Shown: piece after piece, positions 1-9,027 of the stretch
Position numbering within the stretch: the first letter of the stretch is position 1
How the letters are laid out: each line of letters starts with the position of its first letter
From: JAUREX01 sp964472135
Lineage (GTDB): Bacteria > Pseudomonadota > Alphaproteobacteria > Rhodobacterales > Rhodobacteraceae
DNA length: 48,702 nt
Assembly (NCBI GenBank): GCA_964472135.1
Contig: CAYYJB010000009.1
Coordinates: 1 to 48,702 of the forward strand
Direction of reading: 5' to 3'
Translations under genes and position numbers: made by a program
The notes under the pieces: model-generated
Told to the model about the DNA's origin: nothing
Databases searched by the model: none
What the model saw: the letters and a program-made list of their open reading frames with translations, nothing else

Positions 1-1073
1 ACCAGCTCGACGATGTGGTCGATCATGCGGGCGTTGTCCATCTTGTGGCTCTGCCGCCCCGCCAGATAGACCATCCCCGACCCCGCCCCCCCGCCGGTAA
101 AGCCCACATCGGTCATCAGCGCCTCTCCGGGGCCGTTCACCACGCAGCCGATGATCGACAGGCTCATGGGCGTCGTGACATGGGCGAGCCGCTCCTCGAG
201 GACCGAGACGGTGCGGATCACGTCGAACCCCTGCCGCGCGCAGGAGGGGCAGGAGATGATCGTCACCCCCCGGTGGCGCAGCCCGAGCGACTTGAGGATC
301 TCGAACCCGACCTTGACCTCCTCGACCGGATCGGCCGAGAGCGAGACGCGGATCGTGTCGCCGATCCCCATCCAGAGCAGGTTGCCAAGCCCGATCGCCG
401 ATTTGACGGTGCCCGACACCATCCCGCCCGCCTCGGTGATGCCGAGGTGGATGGGCGCGTCGGTCGCCTCGGCAAGCTTCTGATAGGCCGCCGCCGCAAG
501 GAACACGTCGGAGGCCTTGCACGAGATCTTGAACTCGTGAAAGTCGTTGTCCTGCAAGAGCTTGATGTGGTCGAGGGCGGAATCGACCATCGCATCCGGG
601 CAGGGCTCGCCGTATTTCTCGAGCAGGTGCTTCTCGAGGCTGCCGGCGTTGACGCCGATCCGGATCGAACAGCCGTGGTCGCGCGCCGCGCGCACCACCT
701 CGCGCACGCGCTCGGCACTGCCGATGTTGCCGGGGTTGATGCGCAGGCAGGCAGCACCCGCCTCGGCCGCCTCGATCGCGCGGCGATAGTGGAAATGGAT
801 GTCGGCCACGATCGGCACCGGGCTTTCGCGCACGATCTCGGCCAGCGCGCGCGTGCTCGCCTCGTCGGGCGTCGAGACGCGCACGATGTCGGCACCCGCG
901 ATCGCCGCCGCCTGCACCTGCGCGATGGTGGCGGCGACATCGGTCGTGGGCGTGTTCGTCATCGTCTGCACCGAGATCGGCGCATCCCCCCCCACGGCCA
1001 CCTTGCCCACCATGATCTTGCGCGAGGCGCGCCGATAGATGTTGCGCCATGGCCTGATGTGATTGACGCTCAT
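1..1073 (-). CDS. ispG: 4-hydroxy-3-methylbut-2-enyl diphosphate synthase (IspG/GcpE), 3' end cut by window edge
   Basis: IspG converts 2-C-methyl-erythritol 2,4-cyclodiphosphate to HMBPP in the cytosolic MEP isoprenoid pathway, using a [4Fe-4S] cluster. Reading leftward from ATG 1073, 357 codons are present. The three cluster cysteines are visible: C275 and C278 in SCPSCARQ and C310 in GCVVNGPGE, offset by five from E. coli C270/C273/C305. The last visible part, FTGGGAGSGMVYLAGRQSHK and onward, is the usual C-terminal region, so only some 10-20 residues should be missing. It is divergent from the murA group, with about 90 bp between them. Family assignment is firm. Confidence 0.96.
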   Translation of the reverse strand, partial: MSVNHIRPWRNIYRRASRKIMVGKVAVGGDAPISVQTMTNTPTTDVAATIAQVQAAAIAGADIVRVSTPDEASTRALAEIVRESPVPIVADIHFHYRRAIEAAEAGAACLRINPGNIGSAERVREVVRAARDHGCSIRIGVNAGSLEKHLLEKYGEPCPDAMVDSALDHIKLLQDNDFHEFKISCKASDVFLAAAAYQKLAEATDAPIHLGITEAGGMVSGTVKSAIGLGNLLWMGIGDTIRVSLSADPVEEVKVGFEILKSLGLRHRGVTIISCPSCARQGFDVIRTVSVLEERLAHVTTPMSLSIIGCVVNGPGEALMTDVGFTGGGAGSGMVYLAGRQSHKMDNARMIDHIVEL

Positions 1074-1165
1074 CGCCTCTCCCCGTCACCGATTTCGCGA
1101 TCCTAGCCGCATGCCCCGCGCGCCGCAATCTGGACGCTCGCGCCCCGAAGGTTTAGAGAGGCCGC

Positions 1166-1333
1166 ATGAAACCGCCCCGCCCGCCCCAGCCCGCCGAGGA
1201 CCGCGACGCGCGCCTCAAGGCCGCGCTCAAGGCCAATCTCGCCCGCCGCAAGGCGCAGGCGCGCAAGCGCGGCGAAACGGTCGCAGCGGCAGGTCAGGCC
1301 GAGGCGGCGGGCAGGGGCGAAGGGAAGGGCTGA
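1166..1333 (+). CDS. Small basic protein upstream of murA (55 aa, unknown function)
   Basis: A 56-codon ORF starts at ATG 1166 and ends one base before the murA ATG (TGA-G-ATG), so it is probably cotranscribed and translationally coupled with murA. The product is highly charged. It has a proline-rich start, then an Arg/Lys/Ala helix around LKAALKANLARRKAQARKR (residues 19-37), and a Gly/Ala-rich tail. There is no signal peptide or membrane span. From memory, short proteins with this helix precede murA in other Rhodobacterales, which supports it being a real gene; that recollection has not been searched. I cannot assign a function. Nucleic-acid or ribosome binding would fit the charge but is only a guess. 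Confidence 0.65.
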   Translation: MKPPRPPQPAEDRDARLKAALKANLARRKAQARKRGETVAAAGQAEAAGRGEGKG

Positions 1334-1334
1334 G

Positions 1335-2603
<1,269 letters not shown>

Positions 2604-2610
2604 GGCCGGG

Positions 2611-3108
2611 ATGACCGACGACGCCCGCTTCGAGGATGGCGCCCCCTCCGCCCCCGCCGCGCCCGTCCTGCTCGCGACCGATGCCGAGGACCTCGCCGTC
2701 ATCTCGGCCCTCGTGCAGGATGCCCTCCTGACGCCCGCCCAGGTCCGCTACGACCGCCGCCGCCGGCGCCTTGCGCTTCTCCTCAACCGTTTCTGCTGGG
2801 AACCCCGCGCCGACACGCCGCCCGATGCGCCAGCCCGCGTCCGCAGTCTCCTTGCCATCGGCGACGTGCTGCGGGTCGAGGCGCAGGGGATCGGCAAGGA
2901 CCACCCCGACACGATTCTCTCGATCCTCGCGATCGACCATTCCCGCGGCCATGACGGAACCGCCACGCTGACCATCCACCTCGCGGGCGATGGCGCGCTC
3001 CGCCTGACCGTCGAATGCGTCGACCTCGTGCTGCGCGACGTCTCCCCGCCATGGCGCGCGTCGACGGGGCGCGCACCTTCGCACAACGTTGCCGACCCAA
3101 AAGACTGA
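2611..3108 (+). CDS. DUF2948 family protein
   Basis: A 165-residue cytosolic protein starts at ATG 2611, seven bases after the murA stop, so the two are probably in one operon. The body (LLATDAEDLAVISALVQDAL, then VRYDRRRRRLALLLNRFCWE, and a C-terminal segment around VECVDLVLRDVSPPW) matches the DUF2948 family as I remember it from alphaproteobacteria next to murA and hisD. No catalytic motif, membrane segment or signal peptide is visible, and the function is unknown. The reading frame is open further upstream inside murA, but that extension is the murA shadow. Confidence 0.85.
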   Translation: MTDDARFEDGAPSAPAAPVLLATDAEDLAVISALVQDALLTPAQVRYDRRRRRLALLLNRFCWEPRADTPPDAPARVRSLLAIGDVLRVEAQGIGKDHPDTILSILAIDHSRGHDGTATLTIHLAGDGALRLTVECVDLVLRDVSPPWRASTGRAPSHNVADPKD

Positions 3109-3110
3109 AG

Positions 3111-3246
3111 GGCGGGGGGCGCTGCCCCCCGCGCCGCCCTTGGGGCGGCTCCCCCGGGGGTATTTTTGCCAAGATGATGACATGCGCGCTGCTCATCATC
3201 TTGGATGAAATACCCCGGGGGGTTCGGGGGGCAGCGCCCCCCGTCC
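3111..3246. repeat. Large composite inverted repeat (REP-like) between the DUF2948 gene and hisD
   Basis: The outer arms are a perfect 19-bp inverted pair, CGGGGGGCGCTGCCCCCCG at 3113-3131 and its reverse complement at 3225-3243. Each arm is itself nearly palindromic. Inside lie imperfect arms (CCCCCGGGGGTATTT at 3151-3165 against AAATACCCCGGGGGG at 3208-3222). At the centre is a perfect 12-bp pair, CCAAGATGATGA (3169-3180) and TCATCATCTTGG (3193-3204), with a 12-nt loop. A further small hairpin (CCGCCC-TT-GGGCGG type) sits at about 3134-3148. It could act as a transcription terminator or attenuator between the two genes, or be a mobile REP/MITE-type element. Confidence 0.8.
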
Positions 3247-3315
3247 TCGTCGAAGCGGGCTTGCCGGCGGGGCGAGGCTTGGCTAGGGCGTGGCTTCCCG
3301 GCTGGGAGGTATGAT

Positions 3316-4623
3316 GTGGCCCGCTTGCTGACACGACAGGATCCTGATTTCGAGGTTCGGCTGGGGGTGTTGCTAGCCGATGGGCGTGAGACGAAGGCCG
3401 AGGTCGACGCGGCGGTGGCGGAGATCATCGCCGATGTTCGGGCCAGGGGGGATCGGGCGGTCATCGACTGGACCGGACGCCTCGACCGGTTGGCGCTGAC
3501 GGCGCGCGAGCTGGCGTTCCCGCAAGGCGAGATCGATGCTGCCTGCGCGTCGGTCGGGCGGGCCGAGCGCGCCGCGCTCGAGCAGGCGGCGGCGCGGATC
3601 CGGGACTATCACGCGCGTCAGCGGCCCGAGGATGCGCGGTGGCGCGATGCCGATGGGGCGGAGCTTGGCTGGCGCTGGACGGCGGTCGGGTCGGCGGGGC
3701 TCTATGTGCCCGGAGGGACCGCCTCTTATCCATCCTCGGTGCTCATGAATGCGATCCCGGCGCAGGTTGCCGGGGTGGAGCGGCTGGTGATCGCCTGTCC
3801 GACGCCGGGCGGGGCTGTCAATCCGCTCGTCCTCCTCGCGGCGCGGCTCGCGGGGGTGGAGACGATCTATCGGATCGGGGGGGCGCAGGCGATCGCGGCG
3901 CTTGCCTATGGCACGGAGACGATCGCGCCCGTCGACAAGATCACCGGGCCCGGGAATGCCTATGTGGCGGCGGCCAAGCGGCAGGTGCACGGGCAGGTCG
4001 GGATCGATTCGATCGCGGGCCCGTCGGAGATCCTCGTCATCGCGGATGGGGGAGCCAATCCGGCGTGGGTGGCGCTCGACCTGCTGGCGCAGGCCGAGCA
4101 TGATGCGGTGGCGCGCGCGATCCTCGTCACCGACAGCGCCGAGCTTGCGCGCGCGGTCGCGGCCGCGGTGGAGGTTGCGCTCGCTGACTTGCCGCGGCGT
4201 GATATCGCGGGGGCGAGCTGGCGCGATCATGGCGCGATCATCCTCGTGCGGGACATGGCCGAGGCGGCGGCGATCGCGGAGCGTTTCGCGCCCGAGCATC
4301 TGCACATCCAGACGGCCGATCCCGAGGCGGTGGCGGCGCGGATCCGCCATGCGGGGGCGATATTCCTCGGGGCGTGGACGCCCGAGGCGATGGGGGATTA
4401 TGTCGCGGGGCCGAACCATGTGCTGCCGACCGCGCGGACGGCGCGGTTTTCCTCGGGGCTCTCCGTTCTCGATTTCATGAAGCGGACCACGATCACGCGG
4501 CTCGGGCCCGAGGCCATGCGCGCGATCGGGCCGGCGGCGGCGCGGCTTGCCGACAGCGAGGGGCTCGGGGCGCATGCGGCCTCGGTGCGGGCGCGGCTTG
4601 CGGCGCTGAACGGCGAAGGCTAG
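3316..4623 (+). CDS. hisD: Histidinol dehydrogenase
   Basis: HisD catalyses the two NAD+-dependent oxidations that turn L-histidinol into L-histidine, the last steps of histidine synthesis. I chose GTG 3316 (435 residues) because GGGAGG lies six bases upstream and the protein then begins where family members begin (ARLLTRQDPDFE). The frame is open back to 3205, but that part lies inside the inverted repeat. Zn ligands Q258 and H261 (LAQAEHDA) and the catalytic pair E327-H328 (FAPEHLH) match E. coli Q259/H262 and E326/H327. It is not near other his genes except the separate hisI at 42060. Confidence 0.95.
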   Translation: MARLLTRQDPDFEVRLGVLLADGRETKAEVDAAVAEIIADVRARGDRAVIDWTGRLDRLALTARELAFPQGEIDAACASVGRAERAALEQAAARIRDYHARQRPEDARWRDADGAELGWRWTAVGSAGLYVPGGTASYPSSVLMNAIPAQVAGVERLVIACPTPGGAVNPLVLLAARLAGVETIYRIGGAQAIAALAYGTETIAPVDKITGPGNAYVAAAKRQVHGQVGIDSIAGPSEILVIADGGANPAWVALDLLAQAEHDAVARAILVTDSAELARAVAAAVEVALADLPRRDIAGASWRDHGAIILVRDMAEAAAIAERFAPEHLHIQTADPEAVAARIRHAGAIFLGAWTPEAMGDYVAGPNHVLPTARTARFSSGLSVLDFMKRTTITRLGPEAMRAIGPAAARLADSEGLGAHAASVRARLAALNGEG

Positions 4624-4674
4624 GATTGCGACGATTTCTCGGGGCATGATTGTACCGCCGGGACGGGGCATAGG

Positions 4675-5453
4675 ATGGCCGAAGGGTTTCAGACATTTAT
4701 CCGGCGCCACCCGGCGGGGTTTGCGGTGGTCATTGCCGGGCTCATGGCCCTCGTGGCGTGGTCGGCCGCGCGGGATGCGGCNNNNNNNNNNNNNNNNNNN
4801 NNNNNNNNNNNNNNNNNNNNNNNNNNNNNNNNNNNNNNNNNNNNNNNNNNNNNNNNNNNNNNNNNNNNNNNNNNNNNNNNNTGGTCATTGCCGGGCTCAT
4901 GGCCCTCGTGGCGTGGTCGGCCGCGCGGGATGCGGCGGTGGCGGCGGCGGCCCTTGTGGCGGGGCTGATGCTTGGCTGGATCAATCTGCAGGCCGGTCTC
5001 GAGGCCGAGGGGGCACTTCGGGCGGGGTTGCCGGGGCTGCGGTTCCGGCGCGCGCTGGTATCCGGGCTCGGCTGGTTCGCGGCCATGATCGCGGTGGTTC
5101 CACCCGAGACGCAGGGGCAGGCGGCGACCTTTCTTGGCTTGGCGGTGCCGTTGGGGATCCTGACGGGGTGGTTTGGCCGGGATGGCGCGGAGATGCCCGC
5201 GGGCCATGCGGCCCATGCCCCGATCTGGGCCACGCGCGGCGGGCGCGGGTTGTGGATCGGGCTGCCCTTTGCGCTTGGCGCGGTCGCGATCGCGGGTGTC
5301 GCGACCTGGGGGCTCCACGCGGGGGCGGTGCCGGTCGCGGCGGCGATGGGGATCGCCATGGCCGCCGTCTGGGCGGTTCCGCCCGTTGGGGCGATGCGCG
5401 CGCTTTGGCCGGCGGCCATCGCCCTCATCGCCTTCGGGGTGGTAGCGGGCTGA
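4675..5453 (+). CDS. Integral membrane protein of unknown function, interrupted by an assembly gap
   Basis: As written, the gene is split by 100 N and a duplicated 55-bp segment. Removing the N run plus one copy leaves 624 bp, a continuous 207-residue frame from ATG 4675 to TGA 5453, so the frameshift is an assembly artefact. The protein is very hydrophobic, with roughly five or six candidate membrane spans (for example VVIAGLMALVAW, AVAAAALVAGLMLGW, ALGAVAIAGVATWGL). It has a short cytosolic N-terminus (MAEGFQTFIRRHP) and no signal peptide. It sits between hisD and the UPF0262 gene. I do not recognise the family; a small inner-membrane protein is all that can be said. Confidence 0.75.
4727..4936. 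other. Assembly artefact: 100-N gap (4782-4881) flanked by identical 55-bp contig ends
   Basis: Bases 4727-4781 and 4882-4936 are identical over 55 bp and directly flank exactly 100 N. A shared end equal to a common de Bruijn graph k-mer (55) and a fixed N length are what a scaffolder writes when it joins overlapping contigs without merging them. Collapsing the two copies restores one open frame across the join. The true locus is therefore about 155 bp shorter than shown. Confidence 0.93.
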
Positions 5454-5518
5454 GGCGCCTTGCCTCTGGCGGCGGGGTCGGGCATCACCTGAGGATGCAC
5501 GTCAGCACGGCCACGACC

Positions 5519-5995
5519 ATGAACCGCATCTGCCACATCGACATCGACGAGCGGGGCCTTGCCGCGCCCACGCCCGAGATCGAGCAGGAACGCCGCGTCG
5601 CGATCTTCGATCTGCTCGAGGACAACAGCTTTGCCCTGCCCGCGCGCGAGGGGCGCGGCGCGCAGCCCGGACCCTATCGCCTCGGGCTTGCGATCCGCGA
5701 GGGGCGGCTTGTCGTCGAGGTCGCGACCGAGGATGCGGTACCCGTCGGGGCGTTCCACCTCTCGCTTGGGCCGTTCCGGCAGGTGGTGAAGGATTATTTC
5801 CAGATCTGCGAGAGCTATTTCGACGCGGTGAAGCGCCTGCCGCCGAGCCAGATCGAGACGATCGACATGGCGCGCCGCGGCATCCACAACGAGGGCGCGC
5901 GCGTCTTGCAGGAACGGCTCGAGGGCAAGGCCGAGGTCGACATCGACACGGCGCGGCGCCTCTTCACCCTCATCTGCGTCCTGCACTGGGGCTAG
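5519..5995 (+). CDS. UPF0262 family protein
   Basis: A 158-residue cytosolic protein with blocks typical of UPF0262: PTPEIEQERRVAIFDLLE, FHLSLGPFRQVVKDYFQICE, KRLPPSQIETIDMARRGIHN and a C-terminal RRLFTLICVLHW. The function is unknown. The family is confined largely to alphaproteobacteria and commonly sits next to a low-molecular-weight phosphatase gene, as here. I chose ATG 5519 (MNRICHIDID), which matches the usual start of the family. ATG 5495 in the same frame would add eight residues. Neither start has a strong Shine-Dalgarno sequence. Confidence 0.9.
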   Translation: MNRICHIDIDERGLAAPTPEIEQERRVAIFDLLEDNSFALPAREGRGAQPGPYRLGLAIREGRLVVEVATEDAVPVGAFHLSLGPFRQVVKDYFQICESYFDAVKRLPPSQIETIDMARRGIHNEGARVLQERLEGKAEVDIDTARRLFTLICVLHWG

Positions 5996-5997
5996 GG

Positions 5998-6465
5998 GTG
6001 GAGCGGGCGCTGCCAGCCTCGGTCCTCTTCTGCTGCGACCACAACGCCGTGCGCTCGCCCATGGCCGAGGGGTTGATGAAGAAGCTCTACGGTCGGGCCT
6101 GCTATGTCCAGTCCGCGGGGGTGCGCAGCGACATGGACATCGACGGCTTTGCCGTTTCGGTCTGCGCCGAGCTTGGCATCGAGCTTTCGCGCCACCGCGC
6201 GCGCAGCTTCGAGGACATGCACCAGTGGGGCGACGACCTCTCGCAGTTCGATCTCGTGATCGCGCTCTCGCCCGCGAGCCAGCGCATGGCGCTCGAGCTC
6301 ACGCGGCACTTCCACCTCGAGGTCGAATACTGGCCCGTGCTCGATCCGACGGGGCTCGGCGAGGGGCGCGAGGCGAAGCTCGCGGCCTATCGCCAGACGC
6401 GCGACCAGATCCGCGCGCGCATGATCGCGCGCTTCGGGCCGCCGTCCGTCGCGCCGGGCGCGTGA
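5998..6465 (+). CDS. Low-molecular-weight protein-tyrosine-phosphatase family protein
   Basis: 155 residues start at GTG 5998, two bases after the UPF0262 stop, so translation is probably coupled. The phosphate-binding loop is present as CDHNAVRS (C-x5-R-S, from residue 13), followed by PMAEGLMKKLYG as in this family. The distal acid region reads VLDPTG, supplying the usual general-acid Asp. Cytosolic, no signal. The family includes tyrosine phosphatases and ArsC-like arsenate reductases. There is no arsenic context here, so a phosphatase with an unknown protein or small-molecule substrate is the better reading. Confidence 0.88.
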   Translation: MERALPASVLFCCDHNAVRSPMAEGLMKKLYGRACYVQSAGVRSDMDIDGFAVSVCAELGIELSRHRARSFEDMHQWGDDLSQFDLVIALSPASQRMALELTRHFHLEVEYWPVLDPTGLGEGREAKLAAYRQTRDQIRARMIARFGPPSVAPGA

Positions 6466-6545
6466 AAGATTTCGGGTGATTTGAAATCAATTTGATGCCA
6501 AACAACTCGCGGTTGGGGTGCGAGCCCGTCGGACGGGAAGATGGC

Positions 6546-7463
6546 ATGAACAAGATCCAACGCCGGACCATGGAAATCCTCGACAAGGGCGAGGATGGCG
6601 ACCGGGCGAGCATCTGGTGCGACAGGGTCATCACGCTCATGGTCGTGCTCAATGTGATCGCGGTCGTTCTCGAGACCGTGCCAGCGATCGAGATGGAAAA
6701 GCATGCCGTCTTCGTCACGTTCGAGATCTTCAGCATCGCCTTCTTCACGGTCGAGTTCCTGCTGCGGCTCTGGTCGGCGGGCGCACGTTTCGGCGAGGGG
6801 CGGGCGTGGCAGGGGCGGCGCGCCTATCTGCTGAGCTTTGGCGGCATCGTCGACCTCGTCGCAATCCTGCCCTTCTATCTGCAATTCCTATTCCCTGGCC
6901 TCGATCTGCGCGTGCTGCGCATCCTGCGCCTCGTGCGACTGCTCAAGCTCTCGCACTATTCCACAGCGATCGAGGATCTGGTCGAGGCGGTGCGCGCCGA
7001 GCGCCGCGCCTTCGGCGCGACACTCTATCTGCTGTCGATCGCGCTCACGCTCACCTCCGCGCTCATGTTCTATGCCGAGGGAGAGGTGCAGCCCGAGAAA
7101 TTCGTCTCGATCCCGCATGCGATGTACTGGTCGGCGATCACGCTGACGACCGTGGGTTACGGCGATGTCTCGCCCGTTACCCCGATCGGGCGGGTGATCA
7201 GCGTCTTCACCGCCTTTCTCGGGGTCTCGACGGTCGCTATGCTGACAGGCATTGTCGCGTCGTCCTTTGCCAATCAGGTGGCGCGGCGCCGTGTGGTCTA
7301 CGAGGCGGAACTGCGCGCGGCGCTTAAGGACGGCAAGATCTCAAGGCAGGAAGAGGCCGAGCTTGCCCGGCTCCGGGAGCGTTTCGATTTCACCGACCAG
7401 CAGCTTGCCGACATGCGGGCCGAGGTCGAAGGCGACCTCGCGGAGAAAAAGCCGGGTGGCTGA
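6546..7463 (+). CDS. Voltage-gated-type potassium channel (6-TM ion transport protein)
   Basis: A 305-residue inner-membrane protein with the order of a Kv-like subunit. S1 lies at about 27-45, S2 at 55-75 and S3 at 98-112. An S4 with regularly spaced arginines (RVLRILRLVRLLKL, 122-135) follows, then S5, a pore helix with selectivity filter TTVGYGD (201-207), and S6. The filter specifies K+. A charged C-terminal tail (about 245-305) with coiled-coil potential could tetramerise it. Start ATG 6546 has GGGAAG upstream; an earlier in-frame ATG at 6492 has poorer context. It is a single gene, and the physiological role cannot be told from its neighbours. Confidence 0.9.
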   Translation: MNKIQRRTMEILDKGEDGDRASIWCDRVITLMVVLNVIAVVLETVPAIEMEKHAVFVTFEIFSIAFFTVEFLLRLWSAGARFGEGRAWQGRRAYLLSFGGIVDLVAILPFYLQFLFPGLDLRVLRILRLVRLLKLSHYSTAIEDLVEAVRAERRAFGATLYLLSIALTLTSALMFYAEGEVQPEKFVSIPHAMYWSAITLTTVGYGDVSPVTPIGRVISVFTAFLGVSTVAMLTGIVASSFANQVARRRVVYEAELRAALKDGKISRQEEAELARLRERFDFTDQQLADMRAEVEGDLAEKKPGG

Positions 7464-7521
7464 CGCTTGAATTTCGGCCGCGATTGTGCGGATATGCGGC
7501 GCGAAAGACGGGGGCCGCGAG

Positions 7522-8994
7522 ATGTTCCACAACCTGAGGCGCGCCGTGGCGGCACTCGTGCTGTCGGCCGGAGCGGCCGCCGCCGCGCCGCAATCGATCA
7601 CCATCGGCATGCAGCTCGAACCGCCGAACCTCGACCCAACGACGGGGGCGGCGGCGGCGATCCGCGAGGTGACCTATGCCAACCTCTACGAGGGGCTGAC
7701 GCGCTTTGGCCCCGACGGCTCGGTCCGCCCTGGGCTCGCCGAAAGCTGGGAGGTGTCCGAGGGCGGCGCCGTCTGGACGTTCCGCCTGCGTGCGGGCGTG
7801 CGGTTCCATGACGGCACGGGTTTTGACGCCGAGGACGTCAAGTTCAGCCTCGACCGCGCGCGGGGCGAGGGGTCGACCAACGCGCAAAAGCAGCTCTTCG
7901 CCGGCATCACCGAGGTCGAGGTCATCGACCCCCTCACGGTGCGGGTGCGGCTCGGGGCACCCAATGGGGCGTTCGACTGGAACATGGCGTGGGGCGATGC
8001 CGTCATCATGGCGCCCGAGTCCGCAGCCACCAACGCCACCGCCCCCGTCGGCACCGGCCCCTTCCGCCTTGATCGCTGGGTGCAGGGCGACCGGGTGGAG
8101 CTGGTTGCCAACCCCGACTATTGGGGCGCGGCACCGGCGCTCGCGCGCGCGACGTTCAAGTTCATCTCCGACCCGACGGCCGCCTATGCCGCGATGATGG
8201 CGGGCGATGTCGATGCCTTCCCGGTCTTTCCCGCCCCCGAGACGCTCGCGCAATTCGCGGCCGATCCGCGCTTTGCGGTGATCGTGGGCTCGACCGAGGG
8301 CGAGACGATCCTTGCCATGAACAACAAGGCGCCGGCGCTCTCGGATCAGCGGGTGCGGCGGGCGATCGCGCTCGCGATCGACCGGCAGGCGGTGATCGAC
8401 GGCGCGATGTTCGGCTATGGCACCCCGATCGGGACGCATTTCGCCCCCCACAACCCCGATTACCTCGACCTGACGGCGCTCTCGCCCCACGACCCCGAGG
8501 GGGCCAGGGCGCTTCTGGCCGAAGCGGGGCAGACGGGGCTGCGGCTGCGGCTTGCGCTGCCGCCCCCCTCCTATGCCCGCCGGGGCGGCGAGATCATCGC
8601 GGCTCAGCTGCGCGCGGTCGGGATCGAGACCGAGATCGCGAACGTCGAATGGGCGCAATGGCTCGAACAGGTATTCACCGCCAAGGACTTCGACCTAACG
8701 ATCGTGAGCCATGTCGAACCCGCCGACATCGGCATCTATGCCCGGCCCGACTATTACTTCCAGTATGGCCGGCCCGAGTTCGTGGCGATCATGGATGCGT
8801 TGGCGGCGACGGCTGAACCCGCGAAGCGCACCGAACTCCTGCACGCCGCCCAGCGCATGATCGCCGAGGACCACGTCAACGCGTATCTCTTCCAGCTGGC
8901 CAAGACGGGCGTTGCGAATGCCAAGATCGAGGGGCTGTGGGAAAACTCGCCCGCCCCGGCCATCGACCTCACCGCGGTGCGCTGGCGCGACTGA
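7522..8994 (+). CDS. ABC transporter substrate-binding protein, family 5 (peptide/nickel type)
   Basis: 490 residues with an N-terminal Sec signal (MFHNLRRAVAALVLSAGAAAAA), so it is exported to the periplasm. The mature part has family-5 features: IGMQLEPPNLDPTTG, the YEGLTRFGPDGSVRPGLAES start, WTFRLRAGVRFHDGTGFDAE and VRRAIALAIDRQAVID. The family binds di- or oligopeptides, nickel and some opines or sugars; the ligand cannot be predicted here. No permease or ATPase gene is adjacent, so it is an orphan binding protein that may work with a transporter encoded elsewhere. ATG 7522 gives a proper signal peptide; an upstream in-frame start at 7486 does not. Confidence 0.9.
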   Translation: MFHNLRRAVAALVLSAGAAAAAPQSITIGMQLEPPNLDPTTGAAAAIREVTYANLYEGLTRFGPDGSVRPGLAESWEVSEGGAVWTFRLRAGVRFHDGTGFDAEDVKFSLDRARGEGSTNAQKQLFAGITEVEVIDPLTVRVRLGAPNGAFDWNMAWGDAVIMAPESAATNATAPVGTGPFRLDRWVQGDRVELVANPDYWGAAPALARATFKFISDPTAAYAAMMAGDVDAFPVFPAPETLAQFAADPRFAVIVGSTEGETILAMNNKAPALSDQRVRRAIALAIDRQAVIDGAMFGYGTPIGTHFAPHNPDYLDLTALSPHDPEGARALLAEAGQTGLRLRLALPPPSYARRGGEIIAAQLRAVGIETEIANVEWAQWLEQVFTAKDFDLTIVSHVEPADIGIYARPDYYFQYGRPEFVAIMDALAATAEPAKRTELLHAAQRMIAEDHVNAYLFQLAKTGVANAKIEGLWENSPAPAIDLTAVRWRD

Positions 8995-9000
8995 GCGGGC

Positions 9001-9019
9001 GGTGGGGCGCCGCCCCGCC
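9001..9019. terminator. GC-rich hairpin between convergent genes
   Basis: GGTGGGGC-GCC-GCCCCGCC forms an 8-bp stem (one T-G wobble) with a 3-nt loop. It lies in the 33-bp space between the convergent binding-protein and aatA genes. There is no T-run, so it may terminate weakly in either direction. Confidence 0.5.
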
Positions 9020-9027
9020 CGTGACCC

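Noticed and set aside
3205..3315. hisD start at 3205
   Set aside because: The added residues come from the inverted repeat; GTG 3316 has a Shine-Dalgarno and fits family length.
4727..4936. 55-bp direct repeat as a biological tandem repeat or mobile-element footprint
   Set aside because: It is placed exactly against a 100-N run and merging the copies restores the gene, so an assembly cause is far simpler.
6480..6500. GATTTGAAATC palindrome and AT-rich segment before the K+ channel gene
   Set aside because: A short palindrome in AT-rich promoter DNA with no partner regulator nearby is not strong enough to call a site.
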